Shown: one piece after another, positions 33,668 to 42,913 of the stretch
How positions within the stretch are numbered: position 1 is the stretch's first letter
Layout: each line of letters starts with the position of its first letter
Origin: Tropicimonas sp. IMCC34043
GTDB taxonomy: Bacteria > Pseudomonadota > Alphaproteobacteria > Rhodobacterales > Rhodobacteraceae
Length of the DNA: 64,000 bases
Direction of reading: 5' to 3'
NCBI RefSeq assembly: GCF_003390845.1
Contig: NZ_QMEK01000001.1
Span: forward strand, 1,612,001 to 1,676,000
The notes under the pieces: generated by a model
Told to the model about the DNA's origin: nothing
The model's input: only the letters and a program-made list of their open reading frames with translations
The model's database searches: none
Made by a program: the position numbers and the translations under genes

Positions 33668-34507
33668 GGCCAGCGCCTGATCGAGTACCGTCGGACGGAA
33701 ATCGGGAAAGAGCGCGTCGAACCCGGCGCCATCGATCCGGTGCGGCATCCGCCACAGATAGGACATCTCGACCAGACCCCGCCCCATCGGCCAGACCGGC
33801 GCAGCGAGCCGGAACGGCAGCCATGACATGCGCCGCAATCGCAGAGGGCGCCCGGTGACCCGTTCGAGCGCCGCGTGCAGCTCTGCCCCCGTCAGGGTGA
33901 AACCGGGGAACCCCACATCGAGGAAACGCTCTCCAGGGTCCGCACGCTCGGCCAGTGCCACAGCGGCGCGGGCCATGTCGGGCAGCCAGGCCCAGGCGTG
34001 CGGCCGGTCGAACGGCCCGGGATAGGTGACACGCCCGCGCGCCAGCCCCGCCACGATCACCCTGTCGAACCAGTTGACCGAAGGCTCGGCCTCCAGAAAA
34101 TCGCCGCCGCGCAGGATCGCGACGCGCGCCGAACTGGCCCGCAACGCCGCCTCCATTTCGGCCCGGAGCCGACCCAGAGGGTTTCGCGCCGCATGGGGGG
34201 TCGCAGAGGTCAGACGCTCGGGCGCGCCCTTGCCAAAGGGATAGACGCTGCCGGGCTGGATCAGCAGCGCGCCGTTTGCCTCGGCCACCCCGATCACCCG
34301 CGCTGTCAGGTCGGGAAGTTCGGCCGCCCAGTCCGGATAGGCCGGGTTCCAGCCGTTCACGATGACCTCCACGCCCCGGGCGGCATCCGACAGGTCGTCC
34401 TTCGAACGGTCGAACCGGCGGACCTGCCAGCCCGCGTCCTCGAATGCCCGGGCGGCGTGGCGCCCGAACCGGCCGCTGGGGCCCAGAACAAGTGCACTGC
34501 GTTTCAT
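33587..34507 (-). CDS. NAD-dependent epimerase/atypical SDR
   Basis: 306 aa. Rossmann start SALVLGPSGRFGRHAA, then NGWNPAYPDW, QPGSVYPFGKG (Tyr of an extended-SDR YxxxK-like site) and a C-terminal substrate domain. It resembles nucleoside-sugar epimerase or NmrA-like atypical SDRs; the substrate is unknown. The ATG at 34507 has AAGGAG upstream. It is divergent from a LysR gene 93 bp away, probably its regulator, and its 3' end overlaps the exonuclease-like gene by 81 bp. Confidence 0.8.
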   Translation of the reverse strand: MKRSALVLGPSGRFGRHAARAFEDAGWQVRRFDRSKDDLSDAARGVEVIVNGWNPAYPDWAAELPDLTARVIGVAEANGALLIQPGSVYPFGKGAPERLTSATPHAARNPLGRLRAEMEAALRASSARVAILRGGDFLEAEPSVNWFDRVIVAGLARGRVTYPGPFDRPHAWAWLPDMARAAVALAERADPGERFLDVGFPGFTLTGAELHAALERVTGRPLRLRRMSWLPFRLAAPVWPMGRGLVEMSYLWRMPHRIDGAGFDALFPDFRPTVLDQALASAIHDQIDPDKAVVRGDLDRLVRLAS

Positions 34508-34588
34508 CTTGGCTCCTTTTCGATCTCGATGGACACAGGATCTTCCATTCAGATCCTTCGGGGAATTGCGGAAATCCGTGGGTCTGGT

Positions 34589-34602
34589 ATTCATGCATGA
34601 AT
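34589..34602. promoter_or_regulatory. Palindrome over the LysR start codon
   Basis: ATTCATGCATGAAT is a perfect 14-bp palindrome whose last bases include the ATG of the LysR gene at 34601. The place suits an autorepression operator that also controls the divergent epimerase gene. Confidence 0.5.
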
Positions 34603-35548
34603 GGATCACCTGCCCGACACGCTCGACTGGTCGCGACTGCAAAGCTTCGTGACCGTTGCCGACACAGGCTCGCTTTCGGCAGCGGCCCGGCACATGCGGC
34701 TGAGCCAGCCGACGCTGGGCCGGCAGATCCGTGCGCTCGAACAGGACCTCGGCGTCGCACTGTTCGTCCGCAAGCCGCGCGGCCTTGCCCTGACCGAGGC
34801 CGGCGCGGCGCTGCTGGAACCGGCGCGCCGGATGCAGGACGCCGCGCGAAACCTGGCGCTGGCGGCAGCCGGGCGGTCAGAGGATCTGGCGGGAACCGTG
34901 CGTATCACCGCCTCGGCCTTCGTCTCGCTGCACATCCTACCCGGGATCCTTGCCGCCATGCGCCAGAGCGCCCCCGAGATCCAGATCGAACTGGTCGCCA
35001 GCGACAGCAGCCAGAACCTGCTGTTCCGCGAGGCCGACATCGCGCTGCGCATGTTCCGGCCCGAGCAGCTCGACGTCGTGACCCGGTTTCTGGGCGAACT
35101 GGAGCTGGGGCTGTTCGGCGCGACCGACTATCTCGACCGGCGCGGCCGTCCGCAATGCCTCGACGACATCGCCGGTCACGACATGATCGGATACGATACC
35201 CAGGACGACATCCTCCGCGGCATGCGCGAGATCGGCATGACGGCCGACCGCAGCCTGTTCCAGCTGCGCTGCGACGACAACGGCGTGATCTGGCAGATGA
35301 TCCGCGCCGGCTGCGGGTTGGGCTTTGCCCAGGTCAACGTGGCCGCCACCGACCCGCGGGTCGAGCGGGTGATGCCCGACCTGCCGCTGCCGCGGCTGCC
35401 AGTCTGGCTGACCGCGCACGAGGCGGTGCGGCGCACGCCACGGCTGCGCCGGGTCTGGGATCTTCTGGCCGACGGGATCGCGCCCTGGCTTGCCGACGCC
35501 GCGGCAAACGGGGCGGGTCCGCTTGACCGCCCCACGACGCGGCGGTAA
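34601..35548 (+). CDS. LysR-family transcriptional regulator
   Basis: 315 aa. N-terminal winged helix with [20 protein letters not shown] and [14 protein letters not shown], then a periplasmic-binding-like effector domain ([18 protein letters not shown]). It is divergent from the epimerase gene, the common layout of a LysR regulator with its target. A 14-bp palindrome overlaps its own start codon and there is no good ribosome site, so it may be weakly translated and autoregulated. leuB follows after 35 bp. Confidence 0.9.
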   Translation: MDHLPDTLDWSRLQSFVTVADTGSLSAAARHMRLSQPTLGRQIRALEQDLGVALFVRKPRGLALTEAGAALLEPARRMQDAARNLALAAAGRSEDLAGTVRITASAFVSLHILPGILAAMRQSAPEIQIELVASDSSQNLLFREADIALRMFRPEQLDVVTRFLGELELGLFGATDYLDRRGRPQCLDDIAGHDMIGYDTQDDILRGMREIGMTADRSLFQLRCDDNGVIWQMIRAGCGLGFAQVNVAATDPRVERVMPDLPLPRLPVWLTAHEAVRRTPRLRRVWDLLADGIAPWLADAAANGAGPLDRPTTRR

Positions 35549-35583
35549 CCCGCCCGGGACACATCTGGCGAGGACGAAAGATC

Positions 35584-36690
35584 ATGACCACCCCTTCCCT
35601 TCTGATCCTGCCCGGCGACGGCATCGGCCCCGAGGTGATGGCCGAGGTCCGCAAGGTCATCGACTGGTACGGCGCAAAGCGCGGCCTTGCCTTCGACGTG
35701 ACCGAGGATCTGGTGGGCGGCGCGGCCTATGACGCCCACGGCGTGCCCTTGACCGACGAGACCATGGCCAAGGCGCAGGAGGTCGACGCGGTGCTTCTGG
35801 GCGCCGTCGGCGGCCCGCAATACGACACCCTCGATTTCAGCGTGAAGCCCGAACGCGGCCTGCTGCGCCTGCGCAAGGAGATGGACCTCTACGCCAACCT
35901 GCGCCCGGCGCAGTGTTTCGACGCGCTGGCCGATTTCTCGTCGCTGAAGCGCGACGTCGTGGCCGGCCTCGACATCATGATCGTGCGCGAGCTGACCAGC
36001 GGGATCTATTTCGGCGAACCGCGCGGGATCATCCGCGAAGGCAACGAACGGGTCGGGATCAACACCCAGCGCTATACCGAAAGCCAGATCGCGCGGATCG
36101 CGCGGTCGGCGTTCGAACTGGCGCGCAAGCGCAACAACAAGGTCTGCTCGATGGAGAAGGCCAATGTGATGGAATCGGGGATCCTGTGGCGCGATGTCGT
36201 GACCGAGATCCACGATGCCGAGTACCCCGACGTGGCGCTGTCGCATATGTATGCCGACGCGGGCGGCATGCAGCTTTGCCGCTGGCCCAAGCAGTTCGAC
36301 GTGATCGTCACGGACAACCTGTTCGGCGACCTGCTGTCCGACGTGGCGGCCATGCTGACCGGCAGCCTCGGGATGTTGCCCTCGGCAAGCCTCGGTGCAC
36401 CGATGGAAAACGGACGCCCCAAGGCGATGTACGAACCCGTGCACGGCTCGGCCCCCGATATCGCCGGTCAAGGCAAGGCCAACCCGATCGCCTGCATCCT
36501 GAGCTTTGCCATGGCGCTGCGCTATTCCTTCGACGAGGGCGCCGAGGCCGACCGGCTGGAAGGCGCCATCGAAACGGTGCTGGCAAGCGGGCTGCGCACC
36601 GCCGACCTGATGGGCCCGGACGGCGGCACGCCCGCCAGCACGACCGAGATGGGCGACGCCGTTCTGGCAGCGCTCAACGCCTCGCTCTGA
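35584..36690 (+). CDS. leuB: 3-isopropylmalate dehydrogenase
   Basis: 368 aa. [28 protein letters not shown], the substrate segment RPAQCFD, and [20 protein letters not shown] are diagnostic of LeuB. It oxidises and decarboxylates 3-isopropylmalate to 2-oxoisocaproate with NAD+. It completes the dispersed leuC/leuD/leuB set on the plus strand. GAGGACG precedes the ATG. Confidence 0.97.
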   Translation: MTTPSLLILPGDGIGPEVMAEVRKVIDWYGAKRGLAFDVTEDLVGGAAYDAHGVPLTDETMAKAQEVDAVLLGAVGGPQYDTLDFSVKPERGLLRLRKEMDLYANLRPAQCFDALADFSSLKRDVVAGLDIMIVRELTSGIYFGEPRGIIREGNERVGINTQRYTESQIARIARSAFELARKRNNKVCSMEKANVMESGILWRDVVTEIHDAEYPDVALSHMYADAGGMQLCRWPKQFDVIVTDNLFGDLLSDVAAMLTGSLGMLPSASLGAPMENGRPKAMYEPVHGSAPDIAGQGKANPIACILSFAMALRYSFDEGAEADRLEGAIETVLASGLRTADLMGPDGGTPASTTEMGDAVLAALNASL

Positions 36691-36700
36691 GCCGCTGACG

Positions 36701-36723
36701 GTGCCCGCCACATCGGCGGGCAC
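36701..36723 (+). terminator. Hairpin downstream of leuB
   Basis: GTGCCCGCC and GGCGGGCAC form a perfect 9-bp stem with a 5-base loop, 10 bp after the leuB stop. No T-run follows, so it may work as a stabilising 3' end or a Rho-assisted terminator. Confidence 0.55.
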
Positions 36724-36837
36724 CCGCAGGCCGTTACGTCCTTGATGCAATTTCCACTTTCCCGGTTGCGGCTTTATCGGTAACGCTGGGGTATTCCCTG
36801 CGCTCATCCGCACGACTCCTCGGCCGGGACTACCCCC

Positions 36838-37818
36838 ATGCACCACAATACCAGGGGCGCCCTGCTGGCGCTCTCAGCCTTCGGCATCTTCTCGACCCAC
36901 GACGTCCTGGTGAAATACCTCGGCGCGCATTACTCGACGTTCCAGATCGTCTTCTTCAGTGTCCTGTTCGGGTTTCCCGTCGCGACGCTGGTGCTGATGG
37001 GCGACCGGACCGACGGCAACCTGCGCCCGCGCCATCCCTGGTGGACCGCCGCGCGCACCATTGCCACCGTGACCGTCGGGGCCAGCGGATTCTATTCGGT
37101 CTCGGTGCTGCCGCTGACGCAGTTCTATGCGATCATCTTCACCGCACCGCTGCTGATCACCATCCTCGCGATCCCGATCCTGGGCGAGAAGGTCGGGATC
37201 CGGCGCTGGATTGCGGTCATCGTCGGACTTTGCGGTGTGTTGATCGTGCTGCGGCCGGGCGCGGCGCCGCTGGGCCTTGGCCATGCCGCGGCGCTGGTCG
37301 CGGCCGTGGGCAGCGCCTTCGCCTCGATCGTGGTTCGCAAGATCGGACACGACGAACGCAGCGTGGTGCTGATGCTCTATCCGATGATGACCAACGTGGT
37401 CATCATGGGGTTCCTGCTGTTCTTCTTCTATGAACCGATGCCGGCGGTCGACTTCGGCGCTGCGGCGCTGATTGCCGTCATGGCCTTCACCGCGACGCTG
37501 ATCAACATCCTTGCCTACAAGACCGCCGAGGCGGCAATTGTGGCGCCGATGCAGTATTCCCAGATCCTCTGGGCGACGTTCTATGGCGCGATCTTCTTTG
37601 GCGAACGCCCCGGGATAGCCACCGTCATCGGCGCATCGATCATCATCGCCTCGGGGCTCTACATCGTATTGCGCGAAAGCCGCAGCGCGGTCTCCGGGAA
37701 CACCCCCGTTTTGCGCACCCGCAGCCGCTTTGATGCCGGCACCTTCATCCGGGTGTCGAGCCTGTTGCGCAAGAGCGGCGAGACGCAGGGACCAAAGGGG
37801 AAAAACACCGGGGAATAG
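36838..37818 (+). CDS. EamA/DMT-family exporter
   Basis: 326 aa with ten predicted membrane helices in the two-EamA-domain layout (ALLALSAFGIFSTHDVLVKYL at the start, VGLCGVLIVLRPG at the domain boundary, QYSQILWATFYGAIFFGE in the second). Such drug/metabolite transporters export small organic compounds; the substrate is not inferable. The C-terminal 50 residues are a hydrophilic tail longer than usual. The Shine-Dalgarno is weak. Confidence 0.88.
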   Translation: MHHNTRGALLALSAFGIFSTHDVLVKYLGAHYSTFQIVFFSVLFGFPVATLVLMGDRTDGNLRPRHPWWTAARTIATVTVGASGFYSVSVLPLTQFYAIIFTAPLLITILAIPILGEKVGIRRWIAVIVGLCGVLIVLRPGAAPLGLGHAAALVAAVGSAFASIVVRKIGHDERSVVLMLYPMMTNVVIMGFLLFFFYEPMPAVDFGAAALIAVMAFTATLINILAYKTAEAAIVAPMQYSQILWATFYGAIFFGERPGIATVIGASIIIASGLYIVLRESRSAVSGNTPVLRTRSRFDAGTFIRVSSLLRKSGETQGPKGKNTGE

Positions 37819-37881
37819 ACGATTCCGAAAGGGCGCCTATTGCCATTCCCTGCCCACCTATGTAATCGCCTGCGTCACGGT

Positions 37882-37958
37882 CGGAGTGTAGCTCAGCTTG
37901 GTAGAGCACTGTCTTCGGGAGGCAGGGGTCGGAGGTTCGAATCCTCTCACTCCGACCA
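37882..37958 (+). tRNA. tRNA-Pro (anticodon CGG)
   Basis: 77 nt including an encoded CCA. The acceptor stem CGGAGTG pairs exactly with CACTCCG, the D-arm contains AGCTCAGCTTGGTAGAGC, the anticodon loop TTCGGGA gives anticodon CGG, and the T-arm has GGTTCGAATCC. The discriminator base is A and the first base C, both usual for bacterial tRNA-Pro. It lies between an EamA gene and a LysR gene; the 203 bp after it hold no gene. Confidence 0.97.
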
Positions 37959-38161
37959 ATTTAAGCATTACGGATCAAGCGCGCTGCTGTCGGTCACAGA
38001 GACCTTCCGTAGCCGCAAGAGCCGTGAAGATCCGGGAAGAACGCCGACAGCCTTTCATGCAGGGACTGCCGGCAGCGCGGGTCTTCGGCGACGGCACTTT
38101 CCCCGGGATGACCGACCGGCCCCGCGACCGTGTCCCACGCCGTTTCCCTGACACTGCCGCT

Positions 38162-39028
38162 TCAAGCCTCTGCCAGTTCCCGGTGCCGCGCCCCGATCTC
38201 GTCGACAAGCGCCTGCGCCACGGCAAGCACCCGGCGCGAGGCGGCAAGATCGCCGTGAGTGACCAGAAGGATCGGTCGCTCCATCGCAGTCCCGTCGGGC
38301 AGCCGGTTGGCGAGCAGCCGCAGCCCTGCCCCCCGGGCCAGAAAATGCGGCAGGACCGAAACCCCGACACCGCGCCGTACCGCCTCGATCTGTCCGGGCA
38401 GGGTGTTCATGGCAAGCAGCGGGGCATCCGCCGCGCCAAACGCCGCCGACCAGCGCAGAGGCGTCGCAAGGCTGGCCATGTCGGGCCAGGTCACGTGACG
38501 GCCGGGGACGGAGCCATCCGGCGGACCGTAAAGCCCGAACCCCATGCCCGCCAGCCGCCGAACCCGAAGGTTCCCGCGCTCGGGCGGCACCATGCGCAGC
38601 GCAAGGTCGGCATCGTGGCGGTGCAGATTCACCGTCAGGGTCGAGAACAGGATCTCCACATCAAGCTCGGGGTTGCCCGCCAGCAGCGGTGACAGCGCAG
38701 GAACCACGAAGTGGGAGACGAGGCTTTCGATACTGGCCAGCCGCACCATGCCGCGGATGTCGGATTGCGCGTCTGCCTCCTGCCGCATTCCCTGCATCGC
38801 CAGTTCCACCGCCTCGGCCCGGGGCAGCAGGGCCGCCCCCTGATCGGTCAGGTCGTATCCGTTCTGATGCCGCAGGAACAGCGGCACCCCAAGGGCGCGC
38901 TCCATACGCTCGATCCGGCGCGAGATCGTGGCGACGCCAACCCGCAGCCGCCGTGCCGCACCCGACAGCGTTCCCTCCCGCGCAAGCGCAAGGAAAAGCC
39001 GGATATCGTCCCAGTTCACCCTGTCCAT
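38162..39028 (-). CDS. LysR-family transcriptional regulator
   Basis: 288 aa. The winged helix reads DDIRLFLALAREGTLSGAARRL then VATISRRIERMERALG, with the effector domain after residue 90. It is divergent from an EamA exporter with 99 bp between, so it probably regulates that gene. The ATG at 39028 is close to the AT-rich intergenic core. Confidence 0.9.
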   Translation of the reverse strand: MDRVNWDDIRLFLALAREGTLSGAARRLRVGVATISRRIERMERALGVPLFLRHQNGYDLTDQGAALLPRAEAVELAMQGMRQEADAQSDIRGMVRLASIESLVSHFVVPALSPLLAGNPELDVEILFSTLTVNLHRHDADLALRMVPPERGNLRVRRLAGMGFGLYGPPDGSVPGRHVTWPDMASLATPLRWSAAFGAADAPLLAMNTLPGQIEAVRRGVGVSVLPHFLARGAGLRLLANRLPDGTAMERPILLVTHGDLAASRRVLAVAQALVDEIGARHRELAEA

Positions 39029-39127
39029 GGCATTTCATTTTTGAAAAACGGATGATGATTACTGTTCATATTCACCAAAAACGAAAAGATGCACAAGGGC
39101 GCCAACGGTTCCGAACGAGGTTTCCCA
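39029..39127. promoter_or_regulatory. LysR-EamA divergent promoter
   Basis: 99 bp of AT-rich DNA between the two divergent genes. It holds TTTTTGAAAAA (39038-39048), a palindrome around a central G, and a further AT-rich stretch CTGTTCATATTCACC. LysR sites have the T-N11-A form; several fit, so the exact operator is open. Confidence 0.45.
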
Positions 39128-40045
39128 ATGATACGTACTGACACATCCCCTCCGCTCGCCATTCCCTCCGACAGCGCGGCACTGGCGCTCAGCGCGCTTG
39201 CCGCCGTGCTCTGGGGCACCAATTTTGAGGCGACCCACATTGTGTTGCAGGCGATCGGGCCATGGACCGCGGCGGCCAGTCGCTTTGTCATCGCCGCGGC
39301 CGCGATCCTGCTGTGGCTTGGCGCCAGCCGCGGCCTCGACCGCGCGGTGCTGCGCCGCAATGCGCTGGCCTTCGGGGTGCTGGGGGTCGTGGGCGTGGCG
39401 GGCTTCAACGCCGCGCTGTTTCTGGGCATGCAAAGTTCCAGCCCGGTGACAGCGGCGCTGATCATGGGCACAAGCCCGCTGACCACGAACCTCCTCGATG
39501 CGGTGCTGCAGCGCCGCCTGCCGCGCAAGATCGCGGTCATCGGGATGGGCATCAGCCTTCTCGGTGTCGCGCTGACGGTCGGCGCATTCACCGGGGCGCG
39601 GCTTGCCTCCGGGGATGTGCTGATCTTTCTGGGCAGCCTGGCCTGGGCTTTCTACACCATCGGCTGCCGCCGCTGGACCACCGGTGCGACGCCACTGGAG
39701 ACCTCGGCCTGGACAATGCTTGCGGGGGCGCTGGCGCTGGTTCTGGCCGCGGTGTTCCTTGAAAACCCGGTCGAGGTGATGGCCGCGGCCAGCGCCACAG
39801 CCTGGGCCGCGACGCTCTGGATGGCGCTTGCCGGATCGGTCCTTGCCTATATCTGCTGGCAGGTCGGGATCACCGTGCGCGGACCCGGCGCGACCTCTGT
39901 GCTGTTCAACCTGGTGCCGGTCTCGGCGCTGGTCGTGGCGGCGGGGTTTGGCCGTATCCCGGAACCGTCGCAGATCCTTGGCGTCGCCGTGGCGATATTC
40001 GGCGTGCTGCTGGCCAGCGGCCAGGTGCCCGGCCTGCGCCGATAG
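39128..40045 (+). CDS. EamA/DMT-family exporter
   Basis: 305 aa, ten hydrophobic helices in two EamA repeats (ALALSALAAVLWGTNFEATH, ALIMGTSPLTTNLLDAVL, SLAWAFYTIGCRRW, PVSALVVAAGFG). It belongs to the RhaT/YdcZ-like exporter group. The ATG at 39128 has GAACGAGG upstream, whereas an ATG at 39089 gives a poor N-terminus. Likely under control of the divergent LysR gene. Confidence 0.88.
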   Translation: MIRTDTSPPLAIPSDSAALALSALAAVLWGTNFEATHIVLQAIGPWTAAASRFVIAAAAILLWLGASRGLDRAVLRRNALAFGVLGVVGVAGFNAALFLGMQSSSPVTAALIMGTSPLTTNLLDAVLQRRLPRKIAVIGMGISLLGVALTVGAFTGARLASGDVLIFLGSLAWAFYTIGCRRWTTGATPLETSAWTMLAGALALVLAAVFLENPVEVMAAASATAWAATLWMALAGSVLAYICWQVGITVRGPGATSVLFNLVPVSALVVAAGFGRIPEPSQILGVAVAIFGVLLASGQVPGLRR

Positions 40046-40064
40046 CGGCCGTCTCCGTCGCCCG

Positions 40065-40095
40065 GCCGCCCGAGTTTTGCCTGCGACCGGGCGGC
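40065..40095. terminator. Hairpin between convergent EamA and alcohol dehydrogenase genes
   Basis: GCCGCCCG and CGGGCGGC form an 8-bp stem around a 15-base loop containing TTTT. Its location, 20 bp after one stop and 3 bp from the other, suits a bidirectional transcript end. No terminal T-run. Confidence 0.45.
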
Positions 40096-40097
40096 GT

Positions 40098-41246
40098 TCA
40101 GCGCGCCTGTTCCATCATCTCCTGCATTGCATCGGCCGACAACGCGACGGGGTTCGCCTTCATCGAGGAAGAGCTTGCCGCGGCCTCGGCCGCCTGTGCC
40201 CGCGCCGCGGCGTCGATCCCCAGCGCATCGAGCCCCGGCAGTCCGCAGCCGCGCGACCATGCGGCAAGCCCGGAAAAGGCATCAAAGGCCTCACAGCCCA
40301 GCGCCTCGGCGATCCAGATCCGGACCTCGTCGATCCGCGCCAATGTCGCCGGATCGGTCACCCGGGCCGCATTCAGGGCAAGGCCATGGGGCAGAAGCGT
40401 GCCGCAGATCGCGCCATGGGGCGCGCCTGCCAGACCGCCAAGCGGCCCCGCCAGCCCGTGGATCACCCCGAGACCGGCATTGGCCAGCGCCAGCCCGCCG
40501 CAAAGCGAGACCCAGGCCATCCGGTCCCGCGCCTCCGCGTCCTCGCGCTCCATCAGCAGACGAAGTGCGGACAGCCCGGCCGGGATCGCATCGCGGCAGA
40601 GCGCATCGGTCATCCGGTTTGCGCGGGTGCAGAGGTAGGGCTCGATCACCTGCGTGACCGCATCGAGGCCCGAGGCCAGTGTCACGCTGCGCGGGCAGCC
40701 ATCGGTCAGTGCCGGATCGACGATTGCAAGCCGGGGCAGCATGGCGCGGTCTCGCAGGCTGACCTTTCGCCGCGCCTCGGGCACCGCGATGACGGCGTTG
40801 CGCGTGACCTCGGCGCCGGTTCCGGCGGTGGTCGGAATGGCTACAAAGGGCAAGGGCGGGTGATCGAGCGGCAGACCGCGCCCCACGACCTCGAGATGAT
40901 CGAGCATCGGCCGGCTGGCGGGCACCAGCGCCGCGATGGCCTTGCCGGCGTCAATCGCCGCCCCGCCGCCGATGGCTGCGACGGCCGCAACGCCGGCCGC
41001 GCGAGCCGAGGCCACCCCTGCCTCGATCAGCGCGACGTCGGGTTCGCCCGGCACTGCAAAGGGGGTGATCTCGCATCCCGCGGCGCGGAGCGCCTCGGCC
41101 AGCCACGCCGAACGCGCTGCGCCCCTCCCGGTCACCAGCATGACCCGCAGCCCGAATGCGGCAAGAGCCGGGACCGAGCGCGCCGCCTCCCCACGGCCAA
41201 ACCGGATCTCGGTGGCGGTTGCAAAGGCGAAGGATGCGAGAGTCAT
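40098..41246 (-). CDS. Iron-containing alcohol dehydrogenase
   Basis: 382 aa. N-terminal cofactor domain with AIGGGAAIDAGKAIAAL, then IPTTAGTGAEVTRNAV and the metal site: D in SGLDAVTQVIEPY, H in GVIHGLAG and H in APHGAICG. The second metal ligand, histidine in FucO, is Gln here, as in a subgroup of these enzymes that reads DALTQLIEP. The C-terminal part (AEAAASSSSMKANPV) is Ser/Ala-rich. The substrate is unknown. Convergent with EamA; pepT follows on the same strand after 171 bp. Confidence 0.88.
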   Translation of the reverse strand: MTLASFAFATATEIRFGRGEAARSVPALAAFGLRVMLVTGRGAARSAWLAEALRAAGCEITPFAVPGEPDVALIEAGVASARAAGVAAVAAIGGGAAIDAGKAIAALVPASRPMLDHLEVVGRGLPLDHPPLPFVAIPTTAGTGAEVTRNAVIAVPEARRKVSLRDRAMLPRLAIVDPALTDGCPRSVTLASGLDAVTQVIEPYLCTRANRMTDALCRDAIPAGLSALRLLMEREDAEARDRMAWVSLCGGLALANAGLGVIHGLAGPLGGLAGAPHGAICGTLLPHGLALNAARVTDPATLARIDEVRIWIAEALGCEAFDAFSGLAAWSRGCGLPGLDALGIDAAARAQAAEAAASSSSMKANPVALSADAMQEMMEQAR

Positions 41247-41417
41247 GGCGCGGTTCCCGGGTTCAGTGACGGAAGGGATGCAAGCTTCTGTCGCCGCCAG
41301 AGTAGCAGAGTCAACCGCCCGCAGGCGGCAGGTTCATGGCCTCCCGGCGCCGGCCGGGACGGACTGCGCCGAACATGGCAAGGACCGGGTGGATACCCCT
41401 GCCCCGCAAGCCCGACC

Positions 41418-42671
41418 TCAGCCCGCCGGCTGTCCGTTGGTCACGGCCAGCCCCACAAGCGTCAGGCACAGCCTCGTCGCGGCCGCCATGTCCTGCACCG
41501 ACACCCATTCCAGCGGTCCGTGAATGTTCTGCATTCCGGTGAACAGGTTCGGCGTCGGCACGCCTTTCTCGGTCAGGCGGGATCCGTCGGTGCCGCCGCG
41601 GATCGGCACCGACAGCGGCTCGATCCCAAGCTGACGGCAGGCTTGACGGGCCAGTTCGACCGGGGTCATGTCCTGCTCCAGCCAATAGCGCATGTTGCGG
41701 TATTGCGGCCGTATATCGCAGTGGATCGTGGCGCGCGGTTCGGTCGCAGCGATCGCCTCGCAGACCTGACGCACAAGCGCGCCCTTGGCCGCCAGGCCTT
41801 CGCGTTCGAAATCGCGCAGGATCAGCCGGATCTTCATCTCCGACGATCCGCCGCTCATCTCGACCGCATGGATGAAGCCCTCGCGCCCGTCTGTCACCTC
41901 GGGGGTCATGGTCGCTTGCGGCAGGGCGGCAACGATCTTGGCCGCAAGATGGATCGCATTGACCATCTTGCCGCGGGCGAGGCCCGGATGGATCGACACG
42001 CCGGTGACGGTGATCTCGGCGCCATCGGCCGAGAAGCTCTCGTACTCGATGTCGCCGACCCGGCCGCCATCGAAGGTATAGGCGAAATCGGCGGCAAGAT
42101 CGCCGGGCAGCTTTTCGCCCACGCCGCGGCCGATCTCCTCGTCGGGCGTGAAGGCGATGCGGATCGGCCCGTGCGGCAGCGAGGGATTGGCCAGCAGATG
42201 GCGCGCCGCGGTCATGATGATGGCGACACCGGCCTTGTCGTCGGCGCCAAGCAGCGTGGTCCCCGAGGCGGTGACAATGTCATGGCCGAGCTTTTCGGCC
42301 AGATAGGGATAGGCCTCGGGCGAGAGCACCCGCATGGGGTCGTCGGGGAAGGTGATCTCGCCGCCGTTATAGCCCCGGATCACCCGCGGCTTTACACCGG
42401 TCGCGTTGAACTGCGGCGCGGTGTCGACATGCGCGAGCAGTCCGATGGTCGGGCCGGCCGCCGTCGCCGGGATCGTCGCAAGCACCACGCCATAGTCGGT
42501 AAGCTGCACATCCGCAGCCCCGATCCCTGCCAGTTCCTCGGCCAGCAGCCGAAGAATGTCGAACTGGCGTTCGGTGCTGGGCGCGGTTTCCGAGGTCTCG
42601 TCGCTCTGGCTGTCAATGGCCGCGTATCGCACGAGGCGATCCTCAAGCTCCTGATCGAATGGATTCTGCAT
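41418..42671 (-). CDS. pepT: Peptidase T (tripeptidase)
   Basis: 417 aa M20B metallopeptidase. LLAHVDTAPQF and LGADDKAGVAIIM hold metal ligands, FTPDEEIGRGVGEKL the catalytic glutamate pair, and GGTDGSRLTEKGVPTPNLFTG the C-terminal metal histidine region. PepT removes the N-terminal residue from tripeptides. The ATG at 42671 has AGGAGG upstream. It is divergent from the dpp-like operon (242 bp gap), matching import of peptides with their hydrolysis. Confidence 0.94.
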   Translation of the reverse strand: MQNPFDQELEDRLVRYAAIDSQSDETSETAPSTERQFDILRLLAEELAGIGAADVQLTDYGVVLATIPATAAGPTIGLLAHVDTAPQFNATGVKPRVIRGYNGGEITFPDDPMRVLSPEAYPYLAEKLGHDIVTASGTTLLGADDKAGVAIIMTAARHLLANPSLPHGPIRIAFTPDEEIGRGVGEKLPGDLAADFAYTFDGGRVGDIEYESFSADGAEITVTGVSIHPGLARGKMVNAIHLAAKIVAALPQATMTPEVTDGREGFIHAVEMSGGSSEMKIRLILRDFEREGLAAKGALVRQVCEAIAATEPRATIHCDIRPQYRNMRYWLEQDMTPVELARQACRQLGIEPLSVPIRGGTDGSRLTEKGVPTPNLFTGMQNIHGPLEWVSVQDMAAATRLCLTLVGLAVTNGQPAG

Positions 42672-42913
42672 CGGGCCTCCTGTCTGTCCGGGCAAGAGGG
42701 ACATGGCACGCCGTCGAGTCAAGAGACCGGCGCATGCCGATGTCTGACCTTGTTGCCCACCGGCAGTGGTGTCATGTTCGACCGAGAACGTGACGACTGA
42801 GACATCATCGAATGTCGGCACGTTTTAATGAGTATCGTTCCAACAAAGGTGCGGCAGGCCGTTCGCGACCCAGACAAGCGCCAGACAATCGTAACCAACA
42901 GGAGATCCACCGA

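Noticed and set aside
37882-38161. tRNA-Pro as an integration site of a mobile island
   Set aside because: No integrase, no repeated tRNA 3' end downstream in the window; ordinary genes follow.
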